Shown one piece after another: positions 33,506-43,643 of a stretch of 64,000 bases of DNA. Below the pieces are notes generated by a model that worked only from the letters and a program-made list of their open reading frames with translations, was not told where the DNA came from and did not search any database. Origin of the DNA: UMGS1696 sp045643285 (GTDB lineage: Bacteria > Bacillota > Clostridia > Oscillospirales > CAG-272). The DNA lies in NCBI GenBank assembly GCA_045643285.1, contig JAZUKN010000102.1, positions 62,001 to 126,000 on the forward strand, given 5' to 3'. Position 1 is the first letter of the stretch. Each line of letters starts with the position of its first letter. Both the position numbers and the translations under genes were made by a program.

Positions 33506-36500
33506 ATGAAAAAAATTTTATCACTCGTACTCGTCGCAGTTATGCTCATCAGCCTTATGCCGCTGAGCGTTTTTGCAGACGGAAAAGCAACAGGCTACGG
33601 CTTGAAGCTCGTTATCAGCAAGGATACCGAGACTTTCAAAGAAGCCGAAAATGCTGTTTCCAAGACCGTTCTCAGACTTGACATTATGTATACGTCAGGC
33701 TCAAACGAGTCGACTTCTCAGCTTCTCAGCGTTGACTACGATGCAACGAAGCTTGAAATGCTTGATTTGTCTGATGATCCAGACTTTTTCGGAATATCAG
33801 GAGAGTATGACTTGACAAACTATTATACATACAGTGACGACACTGCAAGTACCTATGTTCGTAAGGGCAAAGAGTACTACACTAAAGCTTCAAAAACCGC
33901 TAAAAGAGATATAAATGAGCTTTGCTTCTACTCGATTATCTCTAACGGCATCGGATATATGACATTCCACATCACCGAAGGAAGCGGAGCATTGCCGTAC
34001 AATAAAGAAGTTACCGGTTCCGACTATTCGACGCTCGCTTCCGTTTATTTCGCTCTTAAGGAAGGCGTATCGTTCGATGATCTTCCGACAGACCTTTTCT
34101 GGTTCTCGGATCTCTCCGAAGATAAGGATATTACAAAGCAGAGCAACGCGATCAGTATTTCCGACGGTAAAGTACTTTACGCATGGGGATGCATTGACTC
34201 GGCTGACGATACACTGGACATCTCTCCCGAATTCACTCCCGGTGAAGGCGTAACGTTCCACACTGAAAAGGTCGACGCAGTTGCTCCCGTTATTTCCGCT
34301 CAGCCTACCGGCAGCGAATATATCAAGGGCGCGACCGCAGAAGCACTTTCCGTGACTGCAAGCGTTACCGACGCAGGTACTCTTTCCTATAAGTGGTACA
34401 AGAATACCGAGAACAGCACGACAGGCGGAAGCGAAGTCGGTACGGAAGCGACATACACACCCGCCACAACTGACGTCGGCACGGCTTACTACTTTGTAGT
34501 CGTAACTAATACGAATGATGCCGCAACAGGCACAAAGACCGCGTCCGTCACAAGTAACGCAGTCGCCGTTACCGTTTCCGAAGATCCCGATGTACTTGCT
34601 CTCAATGCAGCGGCAGAGGCGATCAAGGATCTCACATACGAAATGGCTCAGGCTGACGCTACTGATGAAGCCGCAATAAAGACATTCATCAAAACGACCG
34701 CAGAAGCCGCTATCACAAACGGCGTAACGGTTTCCGAAGTCACGAAATCCTCCTATACGCCTGCCGTAGCCGGAACGAGTGCCGCTCCTGCAGGTACAAA
34801 CGGAACGTATGAGTTCACACTGACTCTCTCGAAAAACTCCAAAACTCTTTCTCCTGATGCATTATATACACTTACTATAAAAGCAACCGCTTTCACAGGT
34901 ACAACAGACGTACAGGCAGTAGCCGCAGCTAAGGCGGCGATCAAAGACGGCGAAGCAAACGTATCCTTTAAGGCTGATGCCGAAGAAAGATATACGAAAG
35001 TAAAAGCACTTGTTGATTCTCAGCTCACCGGAGTTACAGAATCTAAAGGCGTTGCAATAGTAATTGAACTAAAATCGAATAATGTTTATACAGTTAAATT
35101 GTCCAAGGGTTCTGTAAATGACGCTAAGGACATCACAGTAACATTCAACGAAGCTCCCGACCCGAATATCGCAGTGGCAGATGCCGCAAAGACGGTAGCA
35201 AACGGGGCAACATACTCCGAAACAACACAGGCGAAAGCTCCCGATGAAGACGCAGTCAAGGCTGAAGTTAAAGAGACAGCCGAGACAGCAGTCAATAACA
35301 ACGATGTCACGGTAGAGATCGTAAAGGTTTCCTATACAGCTCCGGAAGCAGGAACAAGCGCAAAGCCTGCCGGAACAGACGGCGAATTTAAGTTCAAAGT
35401 CAAAGTCACAGCAGGTGAGATCACAAGAGAGACCGACGAAAAGACAGTTGTGATCAAAGCTACTGTATACGACGGACTTACAGACAAACAGGCAGTTGCA
35501 AATGCAGTTGAAGCAATCGGCAAGATTAAATGGGATGACATTGCACAGGCTGACGGCAACACCGAAGAAAAAGTTAAGACGCTCATTGAAAATAAGCTCG
35601 AAGACATCGACTATGCAGACATCACAGTCACTGTTTCCGACTTCACAGCCGCAGTTGAGGGAACAGCCGCAACATCACACGAAGGCACAAACGGCTCGTT
35701 CAAGTTCACCGTAAAGGTTCAGAAGAACGCCGAGAACGCAACACCGATCACCGATAAAGAGCTTGAGATCATTGCAACCGAGTTCAAGGGTGTGCTTGAT
35801 ACAGATGCAGTTGCAGCCGCTAAAGACGCGATCAAGGACGGCGAAGTAATTGTTCCGTTCGGCTCAGACCAGGCAGCAAAGACAGCAGCAGTTCAGAAGC
35901 ACATCGACAGCTATCTCACAGGCGATGCAGAGGGCGTAAAGGCTGAGATCACAGGCGTTTCCGGCAACGTTTATACAGTTAAGCTCACAAAGGGCGCTGT
36001 TGTAGATACAAAGGACGTTACAATTACCGTAACAGAATCGGCTGACCCCGATATTGAGATCATCGCCAATGCTGTAAAGTCTGTCGAGGAAATCACATGG
36101 CAGGATGTACCCGATACAGTATTCAATACAGAAGATGGTGCAAAAGAGTATGTGGAAAATGCTGTTAAAAACGAAATTAAAAATGAAGAAATAGACGTAA
36201 CAGTAATCACCAATCTCTTCACAGCCGCAGTTGACAGTAACGCCGCATCAAAGGACCACAAAGGAACAGACGGTATCTTCAAATTCGATGTAAAGCTCAT
36301 AAAGGGACTTCAGTCCGGAGAAGATAAAGACAATACTATAAACATTCTTGCGCAGGACTACGAAGGACTTCTTGACTGTGAAGCAGTAGCAAACGCAGTT
36401 GAAGCAATTGGCAAGCTCACATGGGAAGACATTGCACAGGCTGACGGCAACACCGAAGAAAAAGTAAAGACGCTCATTGAAAATAAACTCGAAGACATCG

Positions 36501-38659
36501 AAAACGTAGACATCACAGTAACCGTTTCCGACTTCACAGCCGCAGTTGCAGGTTCTGCCGCAACATCGCACGAAGGCACGGAAGGCTCGTTCAAGTTCAC
36601 CGTAATTGTTAAAAAGAACGCCGAGAACGCAACTCCGATCACCGATAAAGAGCTTGAGATCATTGCAACCGAGTTCAAGGGCGTGCTTGATACAGAAGCA
36701 GTTGCAGCCGCAAAAGCCGCACTTGAAAACGGCGAAGTAACAGTTGCATTCGGCGCAGATCAGACGGCAAAGACAGCCGCAGTTCAGAAGCACATCGACA
36801 GCTACCTCACAGGCGATGCAGAGGGCGTAAAGGCTGAGATTACAGGCGTTTCCGGCAACGTTTATACAGTTAAGCTCACAAAGGGCGCTGTTGTAGATAC
36901 AAAGGACGTTACAATTACCGTAACAGAATCGGCTGACCCCGATATCGCACTTGTCGCACAGGCATTTGCCGCAGTTGACGGTCAGACATACTCGAACGGC
37001 AAGCAGAAGAATATCTACACCGAAGAACTCGCCGCAAATAAGATCAAGAAGCTCGCAACAACGGCTCTTACAAGCGCCGAAATTACATCCGGAATCGACG
37101 TAACAGTTGAAACAGTATCGTTCACAGCCGCAGTCGCAGGTGACGCCGATACAACAGCCGAAGGTGTAAACGGTGAATACAAGTTCAAAGTAAAAGTAAC
37201 CGCAACAAAGGGTACTCCGTCCGAAACGACAGCAGAAAAGACAATTGCGATCACAGCAACCGCTTACGAAGGTGTCATGAACATCGACGCAGTCAACGCC
37301 GCCGCAAATGCTCTCAAGGATAAAGAGATCACAGTCCGTCACGGCGCATCCGCAACTGAAAAGACAAATGCCCTCAATGATTATCTCAAATCTGTTCTCA
37401 CAGGAACAGCCGAGGGAGTAACTGAAGATGTTAAGAACGATGGTAATTCGTATACCGTAACATTCACAAAGGGCACAAAGTCCGTTACAAAGACAGTCAC
37501 GATCGTTGTTGAGGAAGAAAAGTTCATCGATCTCGCAAAGGTAAACGGTCTGAAGTATGAAGACAGAGTTCTCTACTGGAACCCCGTTCCGAAAGCTTCC
37601 TATTATAAAGTATATGTAATGGCACTTCCCGAAACGAATATCGAACGCGCACAGGTTTATACAACAAGACTTTGCCAGCTCGATATGACAGATAAGCTCG
37701 CAGACGGTGTGTCTTACACATTCAAGGTTTGCGCTATGGGTGACTGGGTAACATACGCAGACGGACCTGTTTCCGATCTTTCTGCACCGTTCACCTATAA
37801 GAGACTTAGCGCGGCTGAGTGGAATATGTGGTGGATCCTCTACCAGCTTCAGACAAAGGTAAGCGTCATCACTGCAGAAGCAGGTGAGGGCGGCACAATA
37901 TCCAATGCAGGCGACAAGAACATCACATACACTGAAAAGCTCAAGTACGTTATCACTCCCGATGAAGGATACGAAATAGAAGCTGTATACGTAAACGGCA
38001 AGAATGTCGGCGCACTCGATCTGTACGTCTTCGCAAAGGTCGAAAAGAACCAGACGATCAAGGCAACGTTCAAGAAGATCGCATCCGATGAGTGGGTCAA
38101 CCCGTTTGAAGATGTCGCTGAGACGGACGAATATTTCGAAGCTATCAAGTTCGTAAACGAAAACGGCCTCTACAATGGCGTAAGCGAGACGAAGTTCGCT
38201 CCGCACTCCACAATGACAAGAGCGATGTTCGTAACAGTTCTCGGCAGACTCGCAGGTGTTGACACTGAAAAGTACACCGAAACATCGTTTGATGACGCAG
38301 AACTCGGTCAGTGGTACTCCGCTTATGTTGAATGGGCGGCAGATAACGGCATCGTAAATGGCTATGGCAACGGTAAGTTCGGCGTAAACGATGAAGTTAC
38401 AGTTGAACAGGCTGCAGCAATCATCGCACGTTACGCTCGCTTCGTTGGAATCGATACGGCTGACGCTACACTCGACGAATTCGAGGACGCAGCAGACCTC
38501 TCCGATTGGGCAGTAGCCGATATGGCATGGCTCACAGAGTTCGGCGTATACGTTCCGAAGGATCAGAAGCTCGCTCCTAGGACAAAGGCTGAGCGTGCAC
38601 TGGTTGCAACAATGATGTTTAACTTCTCCGTGAAGTTTGCATCGGAAACGGAAGACTGA
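33506..38659 (+). CDS. giant SLH surface protein with cohesin-like domain and internal repeats
   Basis: A 1717-residue exported protein. Signal peptide 1-23 (start set by CAGGAGGA). Residues 24-250 are a beta-rich domain with cohesin-like features (LSVDYDATKLEML, YMTFHI, LASVYFALKEG). Residues 258-360 are Ig-like (TLSYKWYKN). Residues 361-1338 alternate two module types: A, about 100 residues with SFTAAVAGT-like cores, and B, about 75 residues with NVYTVKLTKG cores. Residues 1341-1440 are fibronectin III-like. A short InlB-repeat-like domain follows (GGTISNAGD). Three SLH modules (about 1530-1717; STMTRAMFVTVLGRL) bind it to wall polymer. It is likely a surface scaffold or adhesin. The cohesin call is inference. 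Confidence 0.85.
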   Translation: MKKILSLVLVAVMLISLMPLSVFADGKATGYGLKLVISKDTETFKEAENAVSKTVLRLDIMYTSGSNESTSQLLSVDYDATKLEMLDLSDDPDFFGISGEYDLTNYYTYSDDTASTYVRKGKEYYTKASKTAKRDINELCFYSIISNGIGYMTFHITEGSGALPYNKEVTGSDYSTLASVYFALKEGVSFDDLPTDLFWFSDLSEDKDITKQSNAISISDGKVLYAWGCIDSADDTLDISPEFTPGEGVTFHTEKVDAVAPVISAQPTGSEYIKGATAEALSVTASVTDAGTLSYKWYKNTENSTTGGSEVGTEATYTPATTDVGTAYYFVVVTNTNDAATGTKTASVTSNAVAVTVSEDPDVLALNAAAEAIKDLTYEMAQADATDEAAIKTFIKTTAEAAITNGVTVSEVTKSSYTPAVAGTSAAPAGTNGTYEFTLTLSKNSKTLSPDALYTLTIKATAFTGTTDVQAVAAAKAAIKDGEANVSFKADAEERYTKVKALVDSQLTGVTESKGVAIVIELKSNNVYTVKLSKGSVNDAKDITVTFNEAPDPNIAVADAAKTVANGATYSETTQAKAPDEDAVKAEVKETAETAVNNNDVTVEIVKVSYTAPEAGTSAKPAGTDGEFKFKVKVTAGEITRETDEKTVVIKATVYDGLTDKQAVANAVEAIGKIKWDDIAQADGNTEEKVKTLIENKLEDIDYADITVTVSDFTAAVEGTAATSHEGTNGSFKFTVKVQKNAENATPITDKELEIIATEFKGVLDTDAVAAAKDAIKDGEVIVPFGSDQAAKTAAVQKHIDSYLTGDAEGVKAEITGVSGNVYTVKLTKGAVVDTKDVTITVTESADPDIEIIANAVKSVEEITWQDVPDTVFNTEDGAKEYVENAVKNEIKNEEIDVTVITNLFTAAVDSNAASKDHKGTDGIFKFDVKLIKGLQSGEDKDNTINILAQDYEGLLDCEAVANAVEAIGKLTWEDIAQADGNTEEKVKTLIENKLEDIENVDITVTVSDFTAAVAGSAATSHEGTEGSFKFTVIVKKNAENATPITDKELEIIATEFKGVLDTEAVAAAKAALENGEVTVAFGADQTAKTAAVQKHIDSYLTGDAEGVKAEITGVSGNVYTVKLTKGAVVDTKDVTITVTESADPDIALVAQAFAAVDGQTYSNGKQKNIYTEELAANKIKKLATTALTSAEITSGIDVTVETVSFTAAVAGDADTTAEGVNGEYKFKVKVTATKGTPSETTAEKTIAITATAYEGVMNIDAVNAAANALKDKEITVRHGASATEKTNALNDYLKSVLTGTAEGVTEDVKNDGNSYTVTFTKGTKSVTKTVTIVVEEEKFIDLAKVNGLKYEDRVLYWNPVPKASYYKVYVMALPETNIERAQVYTTRLCQLDMTDKLADGVSYTFKVCAMGDWVTYADGPVSDLSAPFTYKRLSAAEWNMWWILYQLQTKVSVITAEAGEGGTISNAGDKNITYTEKLKYVITPDEGYEIEAVYVNGKNVGALDLYVFAKVEKNQTIKATFKKIASDEWVNPFEDVAETDEYFEAIKFVNENGLYNGVSETKFAPHSTMTRAMFVTVLGRLAGVDTEKYTETSFDDAELGQWYSAYVEWAADNGIVNGYGNGKFGVNDEVTVEQAAAIIARYARFVGIDTADATLDEFEDAADLSDWAVADMAWLTEFGVYVPKDQKLAPRTKAERALVATMMFNFSVKFASETED
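35492..36054 (+). repeat. intragenic repeat, first copy
   Basis: About 563 nt repeated 891 nt downstream without gaps. The last about 150 nt differ at only two positions. It encodes one A plus one B module of the giant SLH protein. Confidence 0.85.
36383..36945 (+). repeat. intragenic repeat, second copy
   Basis: Second copy of the A+B module pair, offset exactly 891 nt (297 codons) from the first. The intervening A-type module is much more diverged. Confidence 0.85.
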
Positions 38660-38689
38660 GTTTCCCAAACTGACAGCATAAACTGAACA

Positions 38690-38735
38690 AAACCGACAGG
38701 TTTACCGATAACCGGCAGCCTGTCGGTTTATTATT
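38690..38735 (+). terminator. intrinsic terminator of the giant SLH gene
   Basis: AAACCGACAGG / CCTGTCGGTTT stem with an 18-nt loop and a TATTATTGTTCTTTT tail. Confidence 0.85.
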
Positions 38736-38757
38736 GTTCTTTTATTGAAGAAAAATG

Positions 38758-38786
38758 TTGACACCAATTACCGAAAATGATATACT
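38758..38786 (+). promoter_or_regulatory. promoter of the transglutaminase-LRR-dockerin gene
   Basis: TTGACA (38758-38763), a 17-nt spacer and TATACT (38781-38786). It has the same boxes and spacing as the promoter of the giant SLH gene. Confidence 0.88.
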
Positions 38787-38836
38787 GATTATGGATTTTT
38801 GTGCAAATTAAGTAGAATAATAACGAGGTGTTATCA

Positions 38837-41800
38837 ATGAAGCTATTTAAGAAAGTCACAGCCATACTTCTCGCATTTGTTCTTCTTATTCCTTATGCCG
38901 TATATGCCGGAGAAAATGTCGGTGCGGCGTCCGGCGGCGGGAAACTCGATCTGGCACTGTTTTGCGCCGGAGAGATGGTCGAATCCGTTCATTTCGATCC
39001 GGATTTTGAAATAAATATGACTGACGGCGAAAGAATAGTGTACGATTCCGTTCGTGAAGCGACCGAACGCCACACAAAAACCGTTGACATTTCTGCCGCA
39101 GGATTTACTGATGCAGAAGCGCTTGCCGTTTTCCTTTCGACTGTATTCAATTATAAGCTCTATGACAGAGTGATTGACGACAAAGTCAATTACACCGCAG
39201 AAGACGGCGTAATTTCTTCGCTGACATTCTCATACCCGAAAACAAACTTGCTTGACAAAGCAGAGATCGACTCTGTAAATAAAGGTATCGCGCACGCTCT
39301 TCTTGAAGTCGAAGACGGAATGAGCGACCTCGAAAAAGCTCTCGTTCTTCATGATTATCTCGTCCGCGAAGTCGATTACGACTACGAAAACTTCTTACTT
39401 GAAAACATACCTGCTTCGTCATTCTTGCTTGACGGTGTATTTGTTCAGAGAGTTGCGGTGTGCGCCGGTTATGCCGATGCGTATAGCCTTCTGCTCTCAC
39501 TCTGTGGGATCGACAGCTACTATATTTCATCCGAAACGATGAATCACGCCTGGAATATCGTGAAAATCGACGGCGAGTGGTATCACGTCGACACTACATG
39601 GGACGATCCGATAATACACGACTCCATTGCAGGAGATATTACGTCCGAATATGTTACACACAGATATTTCTTGAGAAGCAACAGCGAGTTTCAACTCAAG
39701 CTCGACCATAAAGGTTGGACTTATCCTGCCGGACTTGATAAATTCGCAGAAGACAGCACAAAGTATGTCGGCTACTCGTTCAGACCGAATGATATGTATG
39801 AGAGTCTTCCCGGACTAATGAATAAGATCGGTGATAAGTATTATTCACTCTCAAACAGTGGCGGATCTGATACGATGAACATCTCTTCGTTCGACGGTAA
39901 AGACTTCAAGACAGTCACACTCAACAAATATTACGAATATCTCTGCGAACTTGACGGAAAGTTGTACGTCAACGATGAGCACAATATTTACGAACTCGGC
40001 ACCGACGGAAAAATCAAATCATCGGTTTACCACCTTGACGAAGAAATACACAGCATAATCACAAAACTTGATTCACTTCTCGTTTATTATTACGACGGAA
40101 ATACAATAAAGATAAAAACCGTGCTTGACGGCACTACCGAAGAAAACTATATCGTCGAGGGCGATTACACGTTCATCCTGAAAAAAGACGGTGAAGCGAT
40201 CCTCGTAAGCTATGTCGGAGACGAACCGCATATCGTTATTCCCGGTACGGTCAGAGGACACAAAGTAACTCAGATCGGAAGCGAGGCATTCATTGAATCC
40301 GATATTCACTCTGTTGTAATCCCTGATACAGTCCGTCTGATCGGCAAAAGTGCGTTTTATCAACTACAGGACCTCGAAAAAGTCACTCTTCCTGCTTCTC
40401 TTGAAGTCATTGATCAGTTTGCATTTTATAACGATAATAATCTTAAAACCGTAGTTGTACCGAAAAACGTCAAAAAAATTGATCAGTACGCTTTCGAATA
40501 TTGCCGCCGGCTCAGTACACTTGTATTTGAGGGCGACGCTCCCGAAATCATCGGTCAGAAAGCACTTACTCGATATGATGGACAGTCGCCTTTGATGATA
40601 GCCTATAAGAACGGTAAAAAAGGCTGGACTTCCGACACTTGGACAGACAACTACAGTCAAACCTATCCCACTGTTCAGTATAAATCATACGGGGAAGAGA
40701 ACGACTTTGCCTTTATTGTCACACCGGACGGTAAAGCTATAGTTACTGCATATCTCGGTCACTCTGAGACCGTATCTGTTCCGCCAACACTCGGTGGATG
40801 CCCGGTTACCGAGATCGGAAGCTGTGCGTTCTTCTATAACGAAGAAATGGTCGATCTTACGCTTCCGGATTCCGTCGAAAAAATCGGTGATCAGGCGTTC
40901 TACACTTGCTGGAATATTTTGAACATTGATTTTCCGTCTTCTCTCAAAGAGATTGGATTTATGTCATTCTATCAGCTTGTGAATATCAAGCAGTACGTTT
41001 TTCCTAAATCACTGCGGAAGATCGGCGACAGGGCTTTTGAAAAAGCCACAATGTTAAAAAATGTATATTTTGAGGGCGACGTTCCGACCGAGTGGGGTGA
41101 CGACGTCATCACCGGCGAGAGTAATGCTGTTACAGTCCATTACACATCCGGCGCAAATGGTTTCACGTCTCCGAAATGGACGGACCCGAAAGGTAAACAG
41201 TACAATTCCGCTGTTTATGACGCGAACGGCGGACTTACATATACAAAATCAAAAGGAGAAATCACAATCACGGGATATGACGGCGTAAAGTCGAAGCTCG
41301 TTATTCCGTCTGAGATCGAGGGCTGTCCTGTTACCGCTATAGCCGATAATGCTTTCAAGGAAAATGGTGTTATAACAATTGTATCTCTTCCCGACAGCAT
41401 AAAATCTGTTGGTGACAGCGCATTTATGAAATGTTCCGCACTGTTTTCAGTCAATATTCCAAAATCAGTTGAAACAATAGGCAATTATGCGTTCTTCAAC
41501 CTTAATTTCGTCACAGAATATCACTTCCCGTCAACTCTAAAATCAATCGGCGCACAGGCGTTTGCCTATAATCAGCGGCTCACCGACGTATATTTTGAGG
41601 GCGATGTTCCCGAAAAATGGGGAGCAAATGTATTTTATACTTGGGAAGACAGCGAGCAGACGACAGTCCACTATAACGAAGGAGCTAATGGCTTTACCTC
41701 ACCGACATGGACAGACCCGAACGGATTTGTTCATCCGTCAGAGATGCTCGGGAATCCGACAGAGCCTGAAAAATTCAGCGTTAAAGGAAAAGTCAAGAGC

Positions 41801-42265
41801 TATAACCCGTCAAATCCGATAACAGTCTCTCTTGTTTCGGACGGTGAAGTGAAATATACCGCGACTATTCCCGCGCAGAATGGCGAAGAAAAATACGTTG
41901 CGGAGTTTGAGATTCCCGATGTTGCAGTCGGAAAATACGATCTCGTCATTGAAAAGGTCTGCCATATCAAATATACGGTTCGTAACGTTACAGTTTCGGA
42001 CAGTAACATTGATCTCACAAAGTCGTCGAAAAACTATAACATTATTGATCTGATCGCAGGCGATGCTGACGGAAACGGCAGTGTAAACCCCGGCGACGTT
42101 ATGAATATCCGTTTTGCGTCAAATATCAATCACGATGCCGATAAGGCTGAAAATCCAGATGCTGATGTAAACGGCGACGGCGTGGTTAATCCTTCTGATG
42201 TTCTCATAGTCAGACTATCGACAAATATAAATAAATCTGCATCCGATTGTACTTATGATTATTGA
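38837..42265 (+). CDS. secreted transglutaminase-like, leucine-rich-repeat, dockerin protein
   Basis: A 1142-residue exported protein. Signal peptide 1-25. A transglutaminase/protease-like domain at about 155-260 has an intact triad: Cys209 (AVCAGYADAY), His237 (NHAWNIV) and Asp252 (HVDTTWDD). Three blocks of BspA-type LRR_5 repeats follow at about 430-980, with SAFY/FAFYN and VVIPDTVRLIG motifs. A small beta module (SYNPSNPITVSL) precedes a C-terminal type I dockerin with two calcium loops, DADGNGSVNPGD and DVNGDGVVNPSD. The dockerin should dock it to a cohesin. ATG at 38837 follows CGAGGTG. It shares a transcript with the next, SLH-bearing gene 8 nt downstream. Confidence 0.88.
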   Translation: MKLFKKVTAILLAFVLLIPYAVYAGENVGAASGGGKLDLALFCAGEMVESVHFDPDFEINMTDGERIVYDSVREATERHTKTVDISAAGFTDAEALAVFLSTVFNYKLYDRVIDDKVNYTAEDGVISSLTFSYPKTNLLDKAEIDSVNKGIAHALLEVEDGMSDLEKALVLHDYLVREVDYDYENFLLENIPASSFLLDGVFVQRVAVCAGYADAYSLLLSLCGIDSYYISSETMNHAWNIVKIDGEWYHVDTTWDDPIIHDSIAGDITSEYVTHRYFLRSNSEFQLKLDHKGWTYPAGLDKFAEDSTKYVGYSFRPNDMYESLPGLMNKIGDKYYSLSNSGGSDTMNISSFDGKDFKTVTLNKYYEYLCELDGKLYVNDEHNIYELGTDGKIKSSVYHLDEEIHSIITKLDSLLVYYYDGNTIKIKTVLDGTTEENYIVEGDYTFILKKDGEAILVSYVGDEPHIVIPGTVRGHKVTQIGSEAFIESDIHSVVIPDTVRLIGKSAFYQLQDLEKVTLPASLEVIDQFAFYNDNNLKTVVVPKNVKKIDQYAFEYCRRLSTLVFEGDAPEIIGQKALTRYDGQSPLMIAYKNGKKGWTSDTWTDNYSQTYPTVQYKSYGEENDFAFIVTPDGKAIVTAYLGHSETVSVPPTLGGCPVTEIGSCAFFYNEEMVDLTLPDSVEKIGDQAFYTCWNILNIDFPSSLKEIGFMSFYQLVNIKQYVFPKSLRKIGDRAFEKATMLKNVYFEGDVPTEWGDDVITGESNAVTVHYTSGANGFTSPKWTDPKGKQYNSAVYDANGGLTYTKSKGEITITGYDGVKSKLVIPSEIEGCPVTAIADNAFKENGVITIVSLPDSIKSVGDSAFMKCSALFSVNIPKSVETIGNYAFFNLNFVTEYHFPSTLKSIGAQAFAYNQRLTDVYFEGDVPEKWGANVFYTWEDSEQTTVHYNEGANGFTSPTWTDPNGFVHPSEMLGNPTEPEKFSVKGKVKSYNPSNPITVSLVSDGEVKYTATIPAQNGEEKYVAEFEIPDVAVGKYDLVIEKVCHIKYTVRNVTVSDSNIDLTKSSKNYNIIDLIAGDADGNGSVNPGDVMNIRFASNINHDADKAENPDADVNGDGVVNPSDVLIVRLSTNINKSASDCTYDY

Positions 42266-42273
42266 GGTTTAAT

Positions 42274-43587
42274 ATGAAAAAAATTCTTTTTGCATCACTC
42301 GTTGCAGTACTTGCGGTAATTCTTGCAATTTCAGCATTTGCCGCGTCCACCGACCACGGAATCAGACTCAGTTTATGCGAAGACAGCGAGAAATTCCCCG
42401 GTAAAACCGTTGTCAGACTTGATCTTATGTATTCGCCTTTCTCGAATCCCGTTGCATCGCAGGACGTCAATATCACATACGACGCAACAGTGCTGACTCC
42501 GCTGTTTGTTCGGAACGGTGAAGACGCATCCGACAGCGCGGATAGCTTTTACGATAACACCGCATCTGTTTTCGTTGACAAAACGAGATTTTCGACCTCC
42601 GATTTCCCGACAAAAAACGAAGAAGTGTACTTCTATGCGCTGATTTCCGACGGAAAAGGATATATAAGCTGGAATGTGGCTGAGTCGTTCAATGTTTCTC
42701 CTTTCAGTGAGTACAAAAACCTCGGTTCGGTCTATTTTGCGCTAAACGGTAAGGATTATTCTTCACTCACCGAAAAAGATATCGGTTTTTCCGATATATC
42801 GGTCGACAGCGCGATCACCTGCCAGTCGGCGGCGGTTTCGATCTCCGACGGCAGAGCGATCTATTCTTACGGCGGATTCGGCGTGGATACACTGACCGTT
42901 AAGCCGGAAGTTGTTTTTGTGGGACAGAAAATCGCATCGGGCAGTGATACACCGGAGCAGAAGACCGAGCAAATAACCGAGCAAATAACAGAAGAAAAAC
43001 AGTTCACGCTTCCCGAAGACAGCGAAAAAGAGTGGGAAAACCCGTTCGCAGACGTTTCGGAAAAGGATAAGTTTTACACCGCAGTCCGCTTTGTGTATGA
43101 AAACGACCTTTTCAAAGGTGTGTCCGCACATAAATTTGCACCGGAAACCACAATGACGAGAGCGATGTTCGTAACGGTCCTCGGACGGCTTGACGGCGTG
43201 AATGAGAAAGAATACACAAAAATCTCGTTCGACGACGTGAAGAAGGATGAATGGTATACCGCATACGTCGGCTGGGCTGCTGATAAGGGCATCGTAAACG
43301 GATACGGAAACGGCAAATTCGGTGTTGACGATAAGATTACCGTAGAGCAGGCAACGGCGATTATAGCCCGTTACGCGCGTTATAAGAAGCTCACAACTGA
43401 GGGGACAGCCGATCTTAAATCCTATAAGGACGGCGCAGATGTGTCCGACTGGGCAAAGAGCGATATGTCGTGGGCACTGTCCTCCGGCATCTATCAGCCC
43501 GAGAATGGAAAACTCACTCCTAAGTCTCCCGCACCGCGCTCCCTCGTCGCAACAATGATCTACGGATATGTGAAATATAAACAGTAA
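42274..43587 (+). CDS. short SLH-anchored protein with cohesin-like domain
   Basis: A 437-residue exported protein. Signal peptide 1-23. Residues 24-205 are homologous to the N-terminal domain of the giant SLH protein, sharing TVVRLDLMYS, VNITYDATVL, ALISDGKGYISW and NLGSVYFAL at the same places. A Thr/Glu/Gln linker (about 228-250) leads to three SLH modules (252-437). With its single cohesin-like domain and wall anchor it has the plan of a mono-cohesin anchoring scaffoldin. It directly follows the dockerin gene. ATG at 42274 has GAGG 6 nt upstream. Confidence 0.85.
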   Translation: MKKILFASLVAVLAVILAISAFAASTDHGIRLSLCEDSEKFPGKTVVRLDLMYSPFSNPVASQDVNITYDATVLTPLFVRNGEDASDSADSFYDNTASVFVDKTRFSTSDFPTKNEEVYFYALISDGKGYISWNVAESFNVSPFSEYKNLGSVYFALNGKDYSSLTEKDIGFSDISVDSAITCQSAAVSISDGRAIYSYGGFGVDTLTVKPEVVFVGQKIASGSDTPEQKTEQITEQITEEKQFTLPEDSEKEWENPFADVSEKDKFYTAVRFVYENDLFKGVSAHKFAPETTMTRAMFVTVLGRLDGVNEKEYTKISFDDVKKDEWYTAYVGWAADKGIVNGYGNGKFGVDDKITVEQATAIIARYARYKKLTTEGTADLKSYKDGADVSDWAKSDMSWALSSGIYQPENGKLTPKSPAPRSLVATMIYGYVKYKQ

Positions 43588-43596
43588 AATAAACAA

Positions 43597-43635
43597 AAAA
43601 ATGACTGAGATTTTCGTCTCAGCCATTTTCTTTTT
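43597..43635. terminator. bidirectional terminator between convergent genes
   Basis: AAAATGACTGAGA / TCTCAGCCATTTT with one mismatch. T runs follow on plus (CTTTTT), and on minus the A-rich start gives TTTTTTGTTT. Confidence 0.85.
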
Positions 43636-43643
43636 ATCTTGTT

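Noticed and set aside
36248..38668. 806-codon open frame on the minus strand opposite the giant SLH gene
   Set aside because: It has extreme Cys/Phe content, no start context and no family pattern. It is a by-product of the codon use of the repeat gene on the plus strand, which has a promoter, signal peptide and SLH modules.
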